Assembly (NCBI GenBank): GCA_016936355.1
Contig: JAFGYB010000013.1
Location: 1 to 34,791, forward strand
Reading direction: 5' to 3'
DNA length: 34,791 nucleotides
Origin: Bacteroidales bacterium
Lineage (GTDB): Bacteria > Bacteroidota > Bacteroidia > Bacteroidales > F082
Positions 1 to 10,000 of this stretch are shown here, one piece after another. The notes beneath the pieces were generated by a model. The model did no database searches. It saw nothing but the letters and a program-made list of their open reading frames with translations, and had not been told where the DNA came from. The translations under genes and the position numbers were made by a program. Positions within the stretch are counted from its first letter, which is position 1; each line of letters begins with the position of its first letter.

Positions 1-1749
1 AGGTCCGCCACTGAAGTAATGTTTCGGATTTTGCTGCGAAGAATTATTCGCTGTAGAAGTCGGGTCCCCAAAACTCCAGTTAAAAGAGGTTAGTATACCG
101 AATGAGGACGTGGTCTTATCCACAAAACTGATCGAATCGTTCACACACCTCTGAGAAGAAAAGCTAAAATCTGCCTGAGGATGATCCATTACCACAACAG
201 TATCCGATGCTGAGCTTTGACATCCATTGATATCTGTTACCTTCAGGGTAACCTGATAAGTCCCAATACCCGGATAAGTATAGGGCAACGGATTCTGATA
301 GGCTGATGTATCCCCGTTACCAAAATCCCAATGCCAGGTAACAGTATCCTGACTGTTTCCGTAAAACTGTTCCTGTTCCCCAAAACAGAGTTTATTCTTA
401 GCCATCGAAATTTGTACCGTTGGTAAAGAATCAATCACCACATTCTTTACGATACTGTCGCTACAGCCATCCGTATTCATTACCACCAGTTTAACTGAAT
501 AGCTTCCCGGAGTGACGTATTTATTCGCTGTATCCTGAGCTATGGAAGTATGTCCGTCACCAAAATTCCACTTCCAGGAATTGACTGTCCCAACGGTTTG
601 ATCCTGAAAGAACGTTGTATCCTGCAAACAAGCCTGGGTGATGGAAAAATCAGCCTGGGGTTTGGCATCGATAACAACATTTTTTGTCTTGCTTCTTTCA
701 TCACCATTGGCGTCGGTAACCTTCAATGTCACATAATAAGTACCTGAAGTTATATAGGTATGATTTACCGAGGGATGGGTCACACTGACATCTGAAATCC
801 TTAAAACAGTGGAATCACCGTCTCCATAATACCACACCCATTTTTTAATGCCATTGGGGGAGGAAGAGGCATCCGTAAAAGTTATGGGATCACCCAAACA
901 ACGTCCAGAATAAGTGAAGTTAGCCACCGGTAAAGACTGAATGGATACTGTATGCGTAACGGTTGGAGTACACAAGTTATCCGTTAATGCAGAAAGCGTT
1001 ACAGCATAATCTCCTTTGGTAGAAAAGGTATGTAAGGGATTTTGCACGCTGGATGTTGCCCCATCAGCAAAATTCCAGCTCCAGCTCAGGATGTTGACTC
1101 CACTGGTACCGTTAAACTGGAGTGTATCCAGTATTGAAGCAGGATTGGAGCTTACAGAAAAATCTACTGTTGGGCTTTCCACTTTAAATGGATAAATTGA
1201 CTGATTGGAACAACCGGAGCTATCGGTTACAAACAGTGTTACATTGTAGGTGCCTGTATCGGCAAAATGATGCAGTGGGTTCTGAACATTACTTGATACC
1301 GCATCACCAAAATCCCATTGCCAGCTGGCAACACTGGGGGATGTCAACCCGTAAAATTGTACCGTATCACTGAGACATACCGGAGGATTCGGGTCAGAAG
1401 TGATATTGACTACAGGTAAGGTTCTAAGCGGAATAGTCTTGGTAAAAGTATTGGTACAGGAATCACCATATATGTTTTTAACGGTGACCTTGTATTTTAC
1501 ATCCACACTTAAACTCTTAATGGTATTGCTGTAGTAGTGTGTCGCCGATAATCCTGTTGCCGAATCCCCGTCTCCAAAGTACCAAACGGCATTAGTGATC
1601 GAATATCCTGTAGCATAATAAGAAGAATCACTAAAGTGTAAGATTCTGCACCCTGTGCTGGAATAAGTAAAATTTGCTGTTACATCACATTGACTAAATG
1701 CTGTAAGACTGGATAATATTGTTATAAAAACGAGTACAAATTTCTTCAT
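1..1749 (-). CDS. PKD-repeat secreted protein, C-terminus beyond window edge
   Basis: The frame is open from the ATG at 1749 to the first base, giving 583 residues of a longer protein. It begins with a signal peptide (MKKFVLVFITILSSLTAFSQ) and then carries seven PKD-type beta-sandwich repeats, each recognisable by a W-x-W/Y-x-F-G-D/N-G core followed by a Q-N-P-x-H-x-F/Y strand and a G-x-Y-x-V strand. Such repeats form rod-like extracellular stalks in adhesins and secreted enzymes. The N-terminus and repeat order match the 2086-residue PKD protein at 4098-10358, so the two are paralogues. That relative ends in a type IX secretion sorting domain, and this one probably does too, outside the window. 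A purine-rich GGAGGG lies seven bases before the ATG (1757-1762). Ligand and exact role cannot be told. Confident on family, not on function. Confidence 0.88.
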   Translation of the reverse strand, partial: MKKFVLVFITILSSLTAFSQCDVTANFTYSSTGCRILHFSDSSYYATGYSITNAVWYFGDGDSATGLSATHYYSNTIKSLSVDVKYKVTVKNIYGDSCTNTFTKTIPLRTLPVVNITSDPNPPVCLSDTVQFYGLTSPSVASWQWDFGDAVSSNVQNPLHHFADTGTYNVTLFVTDSSGCSNQSIYPFKVESPTVDFSVSSNPASILDTLQFNGTSGVNILSWSWNFADGATSSVQNPLHTFSTKGDYAVTLSALTDNLCTPTVTHTVSIQSLPVANFTYSGRCLGDPITFTDASSSPNGIKKWVWYYGDGDSTVLRISDVSVTHPSVNHTYITSGTYYVTLKVTDANGDERSKTKNVVIDAKPQADFSITQACLQDTTFFQDQTVGTVNSWKWNFGDGHTSIAQDTANKYVTPGSYSVKLVVMNTDGCSDSIVKNVVIDSLPTVQISMAKNKLCFGEQEQFYGNSQDTVTWHWDFGNGDTSAYQNPLPYTYPGIGTYQVTLKVTDINGCQSSASDTVVVMDHPQADFSFSSQRCVNDSISFVDKTTSSFGILTSFNWSFGDPTSTANNSSQQNPKHYFSGGP

Positions 1750-1756
1750 CCGCAAT

Positions 1757-1762
1757 CCCTCC
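1757..1762 (-). promoter_or_regulatory. Shine-Dalgarno-like GGAGGG before the edge PKD gene
   Basis: On the minus strand GGAGGG sits seven bases ahead of the ATG at 1749 and supports that start. Such clear Shine-Dalgarno sequences are uncommon in Bacteroidota, where A-rich leaders are the rule. A near-consensus -7 box, TACTTTTA (1792-1799, one mismatch to TAnnTTTG), lies 42 bases before the start. Confidence 0.45.
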
Positions 1763-1901
1763 ATATCGAAAAAAATAATTTTCGCAGGAGGTAAAAGTAG
1801 ATATTAAGGAAGGGTAGTTATATAGGCAAGCTGCTGAAATCGTGGTTCAGAATACTGATTTTTAGTACATAAAAAGAGAGGAAAGACTAAGAATCTGGCC
1901 G

Positions 1902-3308
1902 TTATTTTTTCTGAGAATTGGTTCTTTTTACGAAGTCATCCAGAATCATTTTAAGCTGATCTACAGAGAACTGTTTGGCAATAATTTTCTTGTTCCGATC
2001 CAGCAGAAAAAACTGGGGAGTTCCATGAATATCATAGGTTTTGGTATAATCTCCCTTGATGCTTCTGGTTCCATTCACATTGATCCAGGGAAGCTTTCGT
2101 TCCCGTACGGCTTTCTTCCAGTTTTCCAGGTCCGGATTGATGTTGATACCGTACACAGCCAGGTCATAGGTCTTCGCATATTTATTGTAAAAAGGAACCA
2201 GTTGTTTCATTTCCTGTTTGCAAACTCCACACTTGTAATCCCAGAATAACAACAGGGTATAGCGGTTAGGCAAAGATTCAAAGCCCACATATTTTCCGGT
2301 AGTATCCATCAAAACAAGTTCAGGTGCTCTTTTCCCCAAGAGTAACGGACGAAGGGCATCGGCTCTTTTTTTCAATAACTTGATGATCGACGGTGTGGTA
2401 TTCTGGATGTGCTCTTTTTCAAAATAATCGTCTACCAGGTGAACAAATACCTTGTCGAAGCCCATGTATTTTGGATTCTGGTAATCCATGGTAAACTTCC
2501 ATACCAGAAAACTGACACATTCTGAGCAGGACCGTGCTCTGGAAATTACGTTATCGATACTCTGATCCACGGAATCGGGTTGCATCGGGACAAAATTCTG
2601 AAAATAAGTGTCTATCTTTTTCGCATACAAAGGAGTCCGAAACAGACGCGGATCGTTCAAGGCAAAATGATCCCAGTAGTGCTTTCTCATTTGAAGAAAA
2701 GCCTCTTTGGTTTTGGGTGGCTCCGTATTCTCTTTCTCAGTTTCTGACATGGCTCTGAAAATTGTTGCCACAAAGGTATTCGGATGTTCCTGAATTATTT
2801 GGTCGCGAAACATGCCGGACAGTGATCGCAGAGAATCCATTTCACGGGTATACTTTTTATAGGCATCGGTGCCTTTTTTTACTTTATCTCTTTCTTTGTC
2901 AATGGCCAATGAAGCCCGGTACTGTTTTTCATTGTACTTCATATACTGGAAAAAGAGCTGGTTTTCCAGTGAATTCTCGACTTCCATGTCCATGGCATAG
3001 TTGGTCGTATCGGTACTCAATGTAAAATGCTGCTGCTTATTGATTATAAACTCAAACAATTTTCTCTTTGCGGGGCTTACTGCCATGTAGATACCCCCCG
3101 GAAGGGCTTCTTTTCCTTCGAAAACGAAAACACCCGGACTTTTCACCCGGGCAGTGTCCACAATCCTTATTTTATCTCCAAAATAAGAAGTAAGCAACAG
3201 AGATTTTTCGGGATAAGATTTTATTTTAATGACAATTTCATGGTTGTTTTGAGCAAACAACGAATGACTCAAAATCGCGACAAACAGAAGTATAATTGTT
3301 TTTTTCAT
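1902..3308 (-). CDS. TlpA-family thiol-disulfide oxidoreductase with N-terminal DUF4369-like domain
   Basis: This 468-residue exported protein has a signal peptide (residues 1-19, ending LFAQ). An N-terminal beta-rich domain (about 22-115) resembles DUF4369, and a helical middle region (about 120-310) resembles DUF5106. A C-terminal thioredoxin fold starts near residue 325. The redox motif is C360-G-V-C363 in the context LLFWDYKCGVCKQEM, and the cis-proline loop is visible as HGTPQFFLLD. Bacteroidota encode many proteins of this architecture; they act in the periplasm as thiol reductants or disulfide isomerases, sometimes for c-type cytochrome or respiratory-protein maturation. The middle region also has a C-S-E-C pair that may be a second redox site. 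It is the same-strand gene downstream of the isochorismatase-fold protein, 104 bases away, so cotranscription is uncertain. The substrate is unknown. Confidence 0.85.
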   Translation of the reverse strand: MKKTIILLFVAILSHSLFAQNNHEIVIKIKSYPEKSLLLTSYFGDKIRIVDTARVKSPGVFVFEGKEALPGGIYMAVSPAKRKLFEFIINKQQHFTLSTDTTNYAMDMEVENSLENQLFFQYMKYNEKQYRASLAIDKERDKVKKGTDAYKKYTREMDSLRSLSGMFRDQIIQEHPNTFVATIFRAMSETEKENTEPPKTKEAFLQMRKHYWDHFALNDPRLFRTPLYAKKIDTYFQNFVPMQPDSVDQSIDNVISRARSCSECVSFLVWKFTMDYQNPKYMGFDKVFVHLVDDYFEKEHIQNTTPSIIKLLKKRADALRPLLLGKRAPELVLMDTTGKYVGFESLPNRYTLLLFWDYKCGVCKQEMKQLVPFYNKYAKTYDLAVYGININPDLENWKKAVRERKLPWINVNGTRSIKGDYTKTYDIHGTPQFFLLDRNKKIIAKQFSVDQLKMILDDFVKRTNSQKK

Positions 3309-3412
3309 AAAAATATCTTCAGCAACAACAAAGCAATAATTCCCTGCAAATCTATTTCAATTAATTCTCTATTAAAACTCAAAAGTGAATTTTCAGCTTT
3401 TTTCCGTAAAAT

Positions 3413-3991
3413 TTAAGCTTCTGTGATGGCTTCTAAGACTTCTTTTGTGGAGCGCACTTTGCCCATCCGCGGAAAAATTGTTTTCAATGGAAAGGTGTGT
3501 TCTTCTTCGGAACGGGCAGCCATGGCATCTTCAATAAAAACCTGATTATACCCCAGTTCGTAAGCCACTCTTGCCGTGCTTTCCACGCCAATATTGGTCG
3601 AAATACCACAAAGCAAAATTGTTTTAATCCCTCTTCTTCTGAGCTGCAAATCCAGTTCGGTACCATAAAACGCCCCCCAATGTCTTTTAGTAATCTGTAT
3701 ATCTGTAGGTTGCACGTTCAATTCGGTTACATACTCGGCCCAGTCTGCAGGGAGATTGGAAAAAGCCATCACATTGTCGGCATCCGGACGCAAGGCATCC
3801 CTGAAATCAGACGACGGTGTTACATGAACCAAAAAAACGGGCATATTCGTTTTTCTGGCTTTTTCAATAACCTTTACGGCATTATGAATGACATCCTGTG
3901 GATTATGCGGTGCTGAAGGAAAAGCAGTGATTCCCTTTTGCAAATCAATCACTACTACAGCCGTATTTTCTGGTGAGATTTTAAATTCCAT
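3413..3991 (-). CDS. Isochorismatase-fold hydrolase with Gly at the nucleophile position
   Basis: The 192-residue protein has the alpha/beta fold motifs of the isochorismatase/nicotinamidase superfamily: the acidic residue D16 in VVVIDLQKG, the lysine K102 in TKRHWGAF, and the signature loop CGISTNIGVESTAR (128-141). In cysteine hydrolases of this family the loop normally reads T-N-x-C-V-E; here the cysteine position is Gly135. True isochorismatases of the EntB/PhzD type also lack the cysteine, so this may be an isochorismatase-like vinyl-ether hydrolase rather than an amidase such as nicotinamidase. No menaquinone or siderophore genes lie nearby to name a substrate. Length is normal for the family. 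A strong AAGGAGG precedes the ATG by five bases and fixes the start. Confidence 0.85.
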   Translation of the reverse strand: MEFKISPENTAVVVIDLQKGITAFPSAPHNPQDVIHNAVKVIEKARKTNMPVFLVHVTPSSDFRDALRPDADNVMAFSNLPADWAEYVTELNVQPTDIQITKRHWGAFYGTELDLQLRRRGIKTILLCGISTNIGVESTARVAYELGYNQVFIEDAMAARSEEEHTFPLKTIFPRMGKVRSTKEVLEAITEA

Positions 3992-3996
3992 GACAT

Positions 3997-4003
3997 CCTC
4001 CTT
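3997..4003 (-). promoter_or_regulatory. Shine-Dalgarno AAGGAGG before the isochorismatase-fold gene
   Basis: The minus strand reads AAGGAGG, five bases before the ATG at 3991. It is a full match to the anti-Shine-Dalgarno complement, unusual for Bacteroidota, and suggests efficient initiation at this start. Confidence 0.6.
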
Positions 4004-4097
4004 TTAATGGTTTTGAAAGAACAGAGGCCAAAATAAATATAATCTGTGAATTTTTTCTTGTCCCGGTCGGCGATTAAAGAATATTTAACAAATTGAT

Positions 4098-7000
4098 TTA
4101 TCGGATCAGGAAGACCGAACCGTACGGTTTCACATTGCCATCACCGTTATCGGAACCTCTCCACACACTGTCGTTGAGGAATTTGGCTTTAATCCGCCAG
4201 ATGTATTCTCCTGAAGGCATGGGCTGACCTTTATAGGTACCGTCCCACCCTTCGACAGGCTCGCCGTTGGCATTCAGTTTTGTACTTTCCCACAACAGGT
4301 TCCCCCAGGGACTGAACACCTGAACTTCATATTCTTTCAGGTGAATTCCCTTGGGAAGGAAGGTGTTCACCCCCGGTTTATCCAACCCGGGGGCAAAGGA
4401 ATTGGGTACATAAAGTCCCGAAGTCAGATCGTAAACTGCGGAAGCAGTGTCCACACAATAATAATCGCTGGTAGCCGTCAGCAAGATCGTGAAAATACCC
4501 ACCGAAGAATAACGATACACCGGACTAACTTCTGTGGAGGTATTGCCATCACCAAAGTTCCAGAAATAGGTACTGGCATCCGTGGATGTATTGTCAAACA
4601 AGATCTGACCCGTCACACCATCGTAATTATAATTCATAGTAAATGCCGCAACAGGTGTAATGTGCACTTCTACCGGTTTCGTAACGGTATCGCTACAATT
4701 GTTGTTATCGGTCACAATTAACCGGGTATTGAAGGTGCCTGTAGAATCGTAAAGATGCACCGGGTTTTTCACGCCCGAGGTGTTGCTTGCGGAAAAAGGA
4801 TCGTTAAACGACCATTGCCACTGGTTCAGGTTGGCATCGTATATTTTCGTGGAATCGGTGAACTGAACCAGTTGATTGGTACAGGCTTTGCTGAACACGA
4901 AATCGGCAACCGGAGGCCGGTAGATATGAATTGTAGAATCGTAGGTGGTAGTGAACGGCACTCCATTAACCGTAGCCGTAACTCTGAGTATGACATTGTA
5001 AGAACCTGCCGAACTGTACACATGAAGGAGCGAATCACGGAACGCAGTATAGGTTTCTGTTTGTCCGTCACCGAAATCCCAGTACCAATTGTTGATGCTT
5101 CCCAGCGACGATCCCAGCACAGTATGATCTCTGAAATAGACAGGATTCAGGGCGCATCCGGTTGGAGTATTCACGGTATAGAAAACATCCAGACAGGAGG
5201 TACGCACCACCGGCTTGGTAACTGAATCGGTACATCCGTTGAAATTCGTTACAATCAGTTTCACCTGATAGGTACTATCGCCTGAAGGATACAGGTGATT
5301 GGGGTTCCAGACAGTTGCCGTATTGGCCGTGCCGGAAGTAACATCTCCGAAATTCCAGCTCCAGGAGCGGATGAAATTGCCACCACTCAATGTAGTACCA
5401 TTAAAGTAGGTCGGCTGGTCACAACTGGGAGTCGTATAGGTGAAATCAGGGAGCGGAAGTGAATCTACTACTGCCTGGTGACTTACTGAAACAGTGCAAC
5501 CATTGGTATCCAAAGCACTCAACACCACATTATAAGTTCCGGGCCGCGGGAAAATATGACTAACGGTATCGTGGTAGGTTATCACCCCGGCACTCCCATC
5601 CCCGAAATTCCAGGTATAGGCCGCAATGGAATCATTGTACGGATTGTAGTTAGCCGTGAATCCCATCCGGTTTCCCTGACAAACACTTGGAGAAGACGTA
5701 GAAAAATTAATGCTTAAACTGTCCCGCAGACAAACCTGTACGGTATCCGCATCGGTACATCCATTTGTATCGGCAACGGTCAGAATAACCTGATAACACG
5801 AAACCATGGGGAACCGGTACGATGGATTTTGCAAATGGGAAGAGTCACCCTGGTAAAATTCCCAGGTATAGGAATCTATCGGGCTGTTATTTACACTTCG
5901 GGTCGACTGATCTGTAAAATCGATCTGTGTCGCAGGACTACAGGCTTGTTTGTAAGTAAAAGCAGCATTCGGACGTCCGTATACATCTACAAAATGAGAA
6001 ACCGTATCCGTACATCCATAATTATCCGTTACCACAAGCCGGGTGCTATATGCCCCCACCGATGTAAATCGATGAACAGGATTTTCAACAGTCGATTGGT
6101 TATCCACCGAAGCCGTATCACCAAAGTCCCATTTCCATTGCATAATATATCCGTTGGCACTCCTGGAATTGCTGTAAAAAGAAAGCGGCTGATCACAGCT
6201 CGGCTTTGAATAAGTGAAATCAACCTGAGGCAAAGAATCAACCACTGCCGTATGGGAAATGGAAACGGTACATCCGTTCGTATCCAGGGCACTCAATACC
6301 ACATTGTAAGTTCCCGGTCTCGGAAAAACATGATAAACCGTATCGTTATAAGTAGTTACCTCCGAACTACCATCACCGAAATTCCAGGTGTACGCTGAAA
6401 TGGAGTCATTTGATGGATTATAGGCAGCAGCAAACATCGTCTGATTTCCCTGACAAACCTGGGTCATGGTAAAGTCAACCGTCAGGCTGTCCCGCAGACA
6501 AACCTGCACTGTATCCGTATTCTGACAGCCGTTGGTATCGGTAACCGCTAACGTTACCTGAAAGCAGGAATCATAATGGGGAAACTGGTATGATGGATTC
6601 TGTAAATGAGAGGTATCGGCCTGATAAAAGGTCCACAAATAAGAAGTGATCGGACTCTTGCTTGTGCTCCTCACCGACTGATCGGTAAAGTCAACCTGAG
6701 TAGTCGGGTCGCAAGCCTGATGGAAGCTAAACGCAGCTTTGGGATGATCGTAAACATTGACAAAATGAGAGGTTGAATCTTTACATCCATAATTATCTGT
6801 CACCACAAGCCGGGTTGTATAGGTTCCCGCAGCAGTGAAATAATGTGCCGGATTTTCCAAAGATGACTGATTGGATGCTGAAACCGTATCCCCGAAATTC
6901 CATTGCCATTGAGTAATAAAACCCTGTTGAGTCGTAGCATCATTAAAATGGACGGAATCCCCCATACAGGAAGCACCGATAGTAAAATCCGCTTTCGGTC

Positions 7001-10000
7001 CGCCATCTACAAAAACGGTATCTGCTACAAAATTGGTACATCCTTGCAGATCTTTCACTGTCAGGGTTACCACATACGTACCGGGATGGGGGTACTTGTA
7101 CACCGGGTTTTGGTACAGGGAAGTATCTCCGTTTCCAAAATCCCAGTGCCAGGAGGTAATATTGCTTCCCACACCATAAAAATAGGCCTGATCACCCAGA
7201 CACATGGAATCTTTTTGCACCGTAAAGGATACCGGTGGTAACGGATTTACCACAACAGTCTTCATCAGTGTATCGGAACAGGCATCCGTATTTGTGACAA
7301 TCATCTGCACCTGATAGCTTCCGGTATCGGTCATCACATGCATTGGATTTTGCAGCGTATCTGTGTTGAGTATCCCCGAATGAGGATCCCCAAAATTCCA
7401 GTTCCAGGCAGCCAGTGCAGAACCGCCATCCGTTTTTGAGAGATCGGTAAATGAGATTGGCTGATTAAAACAAGTATCATTAAATGTGAAGTCTGCCAGC
7501 GGCTTATGATGCACCGATATCCGTTTGGTAATGCTGTCGGTTTTTCCAAAAGAATTGGACACCACCAGCTTCACATCATAGGTAGTGGTAACACGGTATA
7601 TATGATCTGCCGTAGATACATTGGGATTGGTAACAATCAAACTATCTCCGTCGCCAAAATACCATTTCCTTGTGGTAATATGACTGATTACAGGACTACC
7701 CGGACTAGTACTCACATCGGTAAAGTGGGTATTGTCATTCATACAGGCATTCGAGATGTTAAAATCAGGAACCGGCAACGAGTCGAAAATTATCAAGTGA
7801 GTGGCTGTATTTTCACAACCTTCATTTGAAGTGACAGTAAGTCTGGCTGTATAATTTGTATCGGGAACGTAGTAATGTTCCGGGTTCTGAATATTGGATG
7901 TGTCACCATCACCAAAATTCCAGTGCCACGCAGCAAGATATCCGGGTAACGGTATGGCAGACGTATCCCAGAAACAGGTCGTATCATTATGACAAAGGAT
8001 GTCAAAATTGAATCCGGCAGCCGGCCCGGGACGTACATAGACCGTATGAAATACCGAACTGGTACAACCTTTCAGATCCGTTACCGTAAGTGTGATCGTA
8101 TCGATTCCCGGTGTCGTGAATTGAGCCGTTGCATTCTGATAAATAGAAGTAGTTCCGTTTCCAAAATCCCAGTACCACGACGAAATATTGGTTGCCTGTC
8201 CCGAAAAAGTAATGCTTCCATTCTGGCACACCGTATCCGTACTCATGGTAAAATCAACTGCCGGCAGGGTATCCATCACCATAACTCTTTGCACCGTATC
8301 CCTACACCCGTCAGTGTTTTGAATGTACAACGTAATCGGATAACTTCCCGGATAAGCATAGGTATGCATGGGATTTTGAACATTGGCTGAGTCACCGTCA
8401 CCAAAAGTCCAGTGCCACGAATTAATGGCAGACCCGCCGTTGGTTGAGGACCGGTCGTAAAAACTGGTGGGCGTTCGGTAGCACGTTGTATCGTAAGTAA
8501 AAAAGGCCGTGGGTTTCTGAACCACCGTTACATCTTTGGTCACTCTCCGTTCAAATCCGGTCGTTGTTACAGTAACCAGCGTGACGGGGTAAGTCGCCGC
8601 GGTAACATAAACATGCGTTGTATTGGGACTGTTCGGACTGTTGATGATGGTACTGTCTCCGTCGCCAAAATACCATTTCCAGGTTGCAATGGTGGTACCG
8701 GTAGCGGTTACAGAAGAATCAGTAAAATAAGTAATATCGTTCAAACAGGAAACGGAGTATGTGAAGTTTGGAATAACGTAAGGATATACCGTGACCACTT
8801 TTTGTATCGTTGAAGAACAAAGTCCGTCCACCGTCACCGTAAGTGTAACAGTGTCCTGTCCTGCCACACTGTATCTATGGGTAGGATTCTGTACATTGGC
8901 CGTATCCCCATCACCAAAGTCCCAGTGCCAGGCAATGGTTGTTGCCGTTGAAGCAGCATTACTTGTTCCGTTAAACTGAATATTATCCATTGTCGTCGCA
9001 GGATCCGGACTCCAGGTAAAATCAACCGACGGATTCAGATCAATCCGCTGAGGATAGGTCGTATCGTTGGCACAACCGGATGCATCCATCACATGCAGAC
9101 TAACCGTATAAGAACCTGTATCAGCATACAGATGGGCAGGGTTTTGCACGTTGGCGGTGTCGCCATCACCGAAAATCCACTGCCAGCTTTGAATCATATG
9201 ATTAGAAGTCCCGTAAAACTGTGGGGCAATCTGCACACAGGCAGGATTGGGATTGCTTTGGATCTCCACTGTAGGCAGTGAACGGATACTAATGTTCTGA
9301 AAAGTTGAGTCAACATAGAAATTCCCCAATGTATCCTGTGAAGTAACCACCAATGACACCCGGACGTTTGAACCCGGGGTAAAAGTATGAGCCACATCAG
9401 GGCCGGTAGCAGTGTTTCCGTCACCGAAATTCCAGGTCCATTTCACCAGTGTATAATTTGGAGCTGCAGCAGATGCATCAGTAAACTGGATGCGGCTACA
9501 CGACAAATAAGCATAAGTGAAATTCACTGTCGGCAAAGGATTGATGGTGATTACCTTCGAAAGGGTGTTGGTACAGACACCGTCCACTTCAATATTGAGC
9601 CGAACGGTGTACTGCCCTGCCACTGCAAAGTTATGGGTTGGATTCTGGACATTGGCCGTATCTCCATCACCAAAATCCCAGTGCCATGACATTGTTGTCG
9701 CCGTGGATGTGGCATTGCTTGTAGCGTTGAACTGGATGTTTGTTGCAGTAGTCACCGGATTCGGACTCCAGGTAAAATCTACGGTTGGGACAGGGTTTAT
9801 CTTTTGTACAACAGTCGTATCGTTGGCACATCCTGATGCATCCAGCACGTGTAAAATCACATTATAGGAACCCGTATCGGCATACTGATGAACCGGATTT
9901 TGAATATTCACCGTATCTCCGTCACCAAAAATCCATTGCCAGCTCTGAATGGGATGATTAGAATTTCCTGTAAACCGGATAGAATCGTTCAAACAAGCCG

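Noticed and set aside
3413..3991. Nicotinamidase (PncA) as the name for the isochorismatase-fold gene
   Set aside because: The cysteine nucleophile required for nicotinamidase is replaced by glycine.
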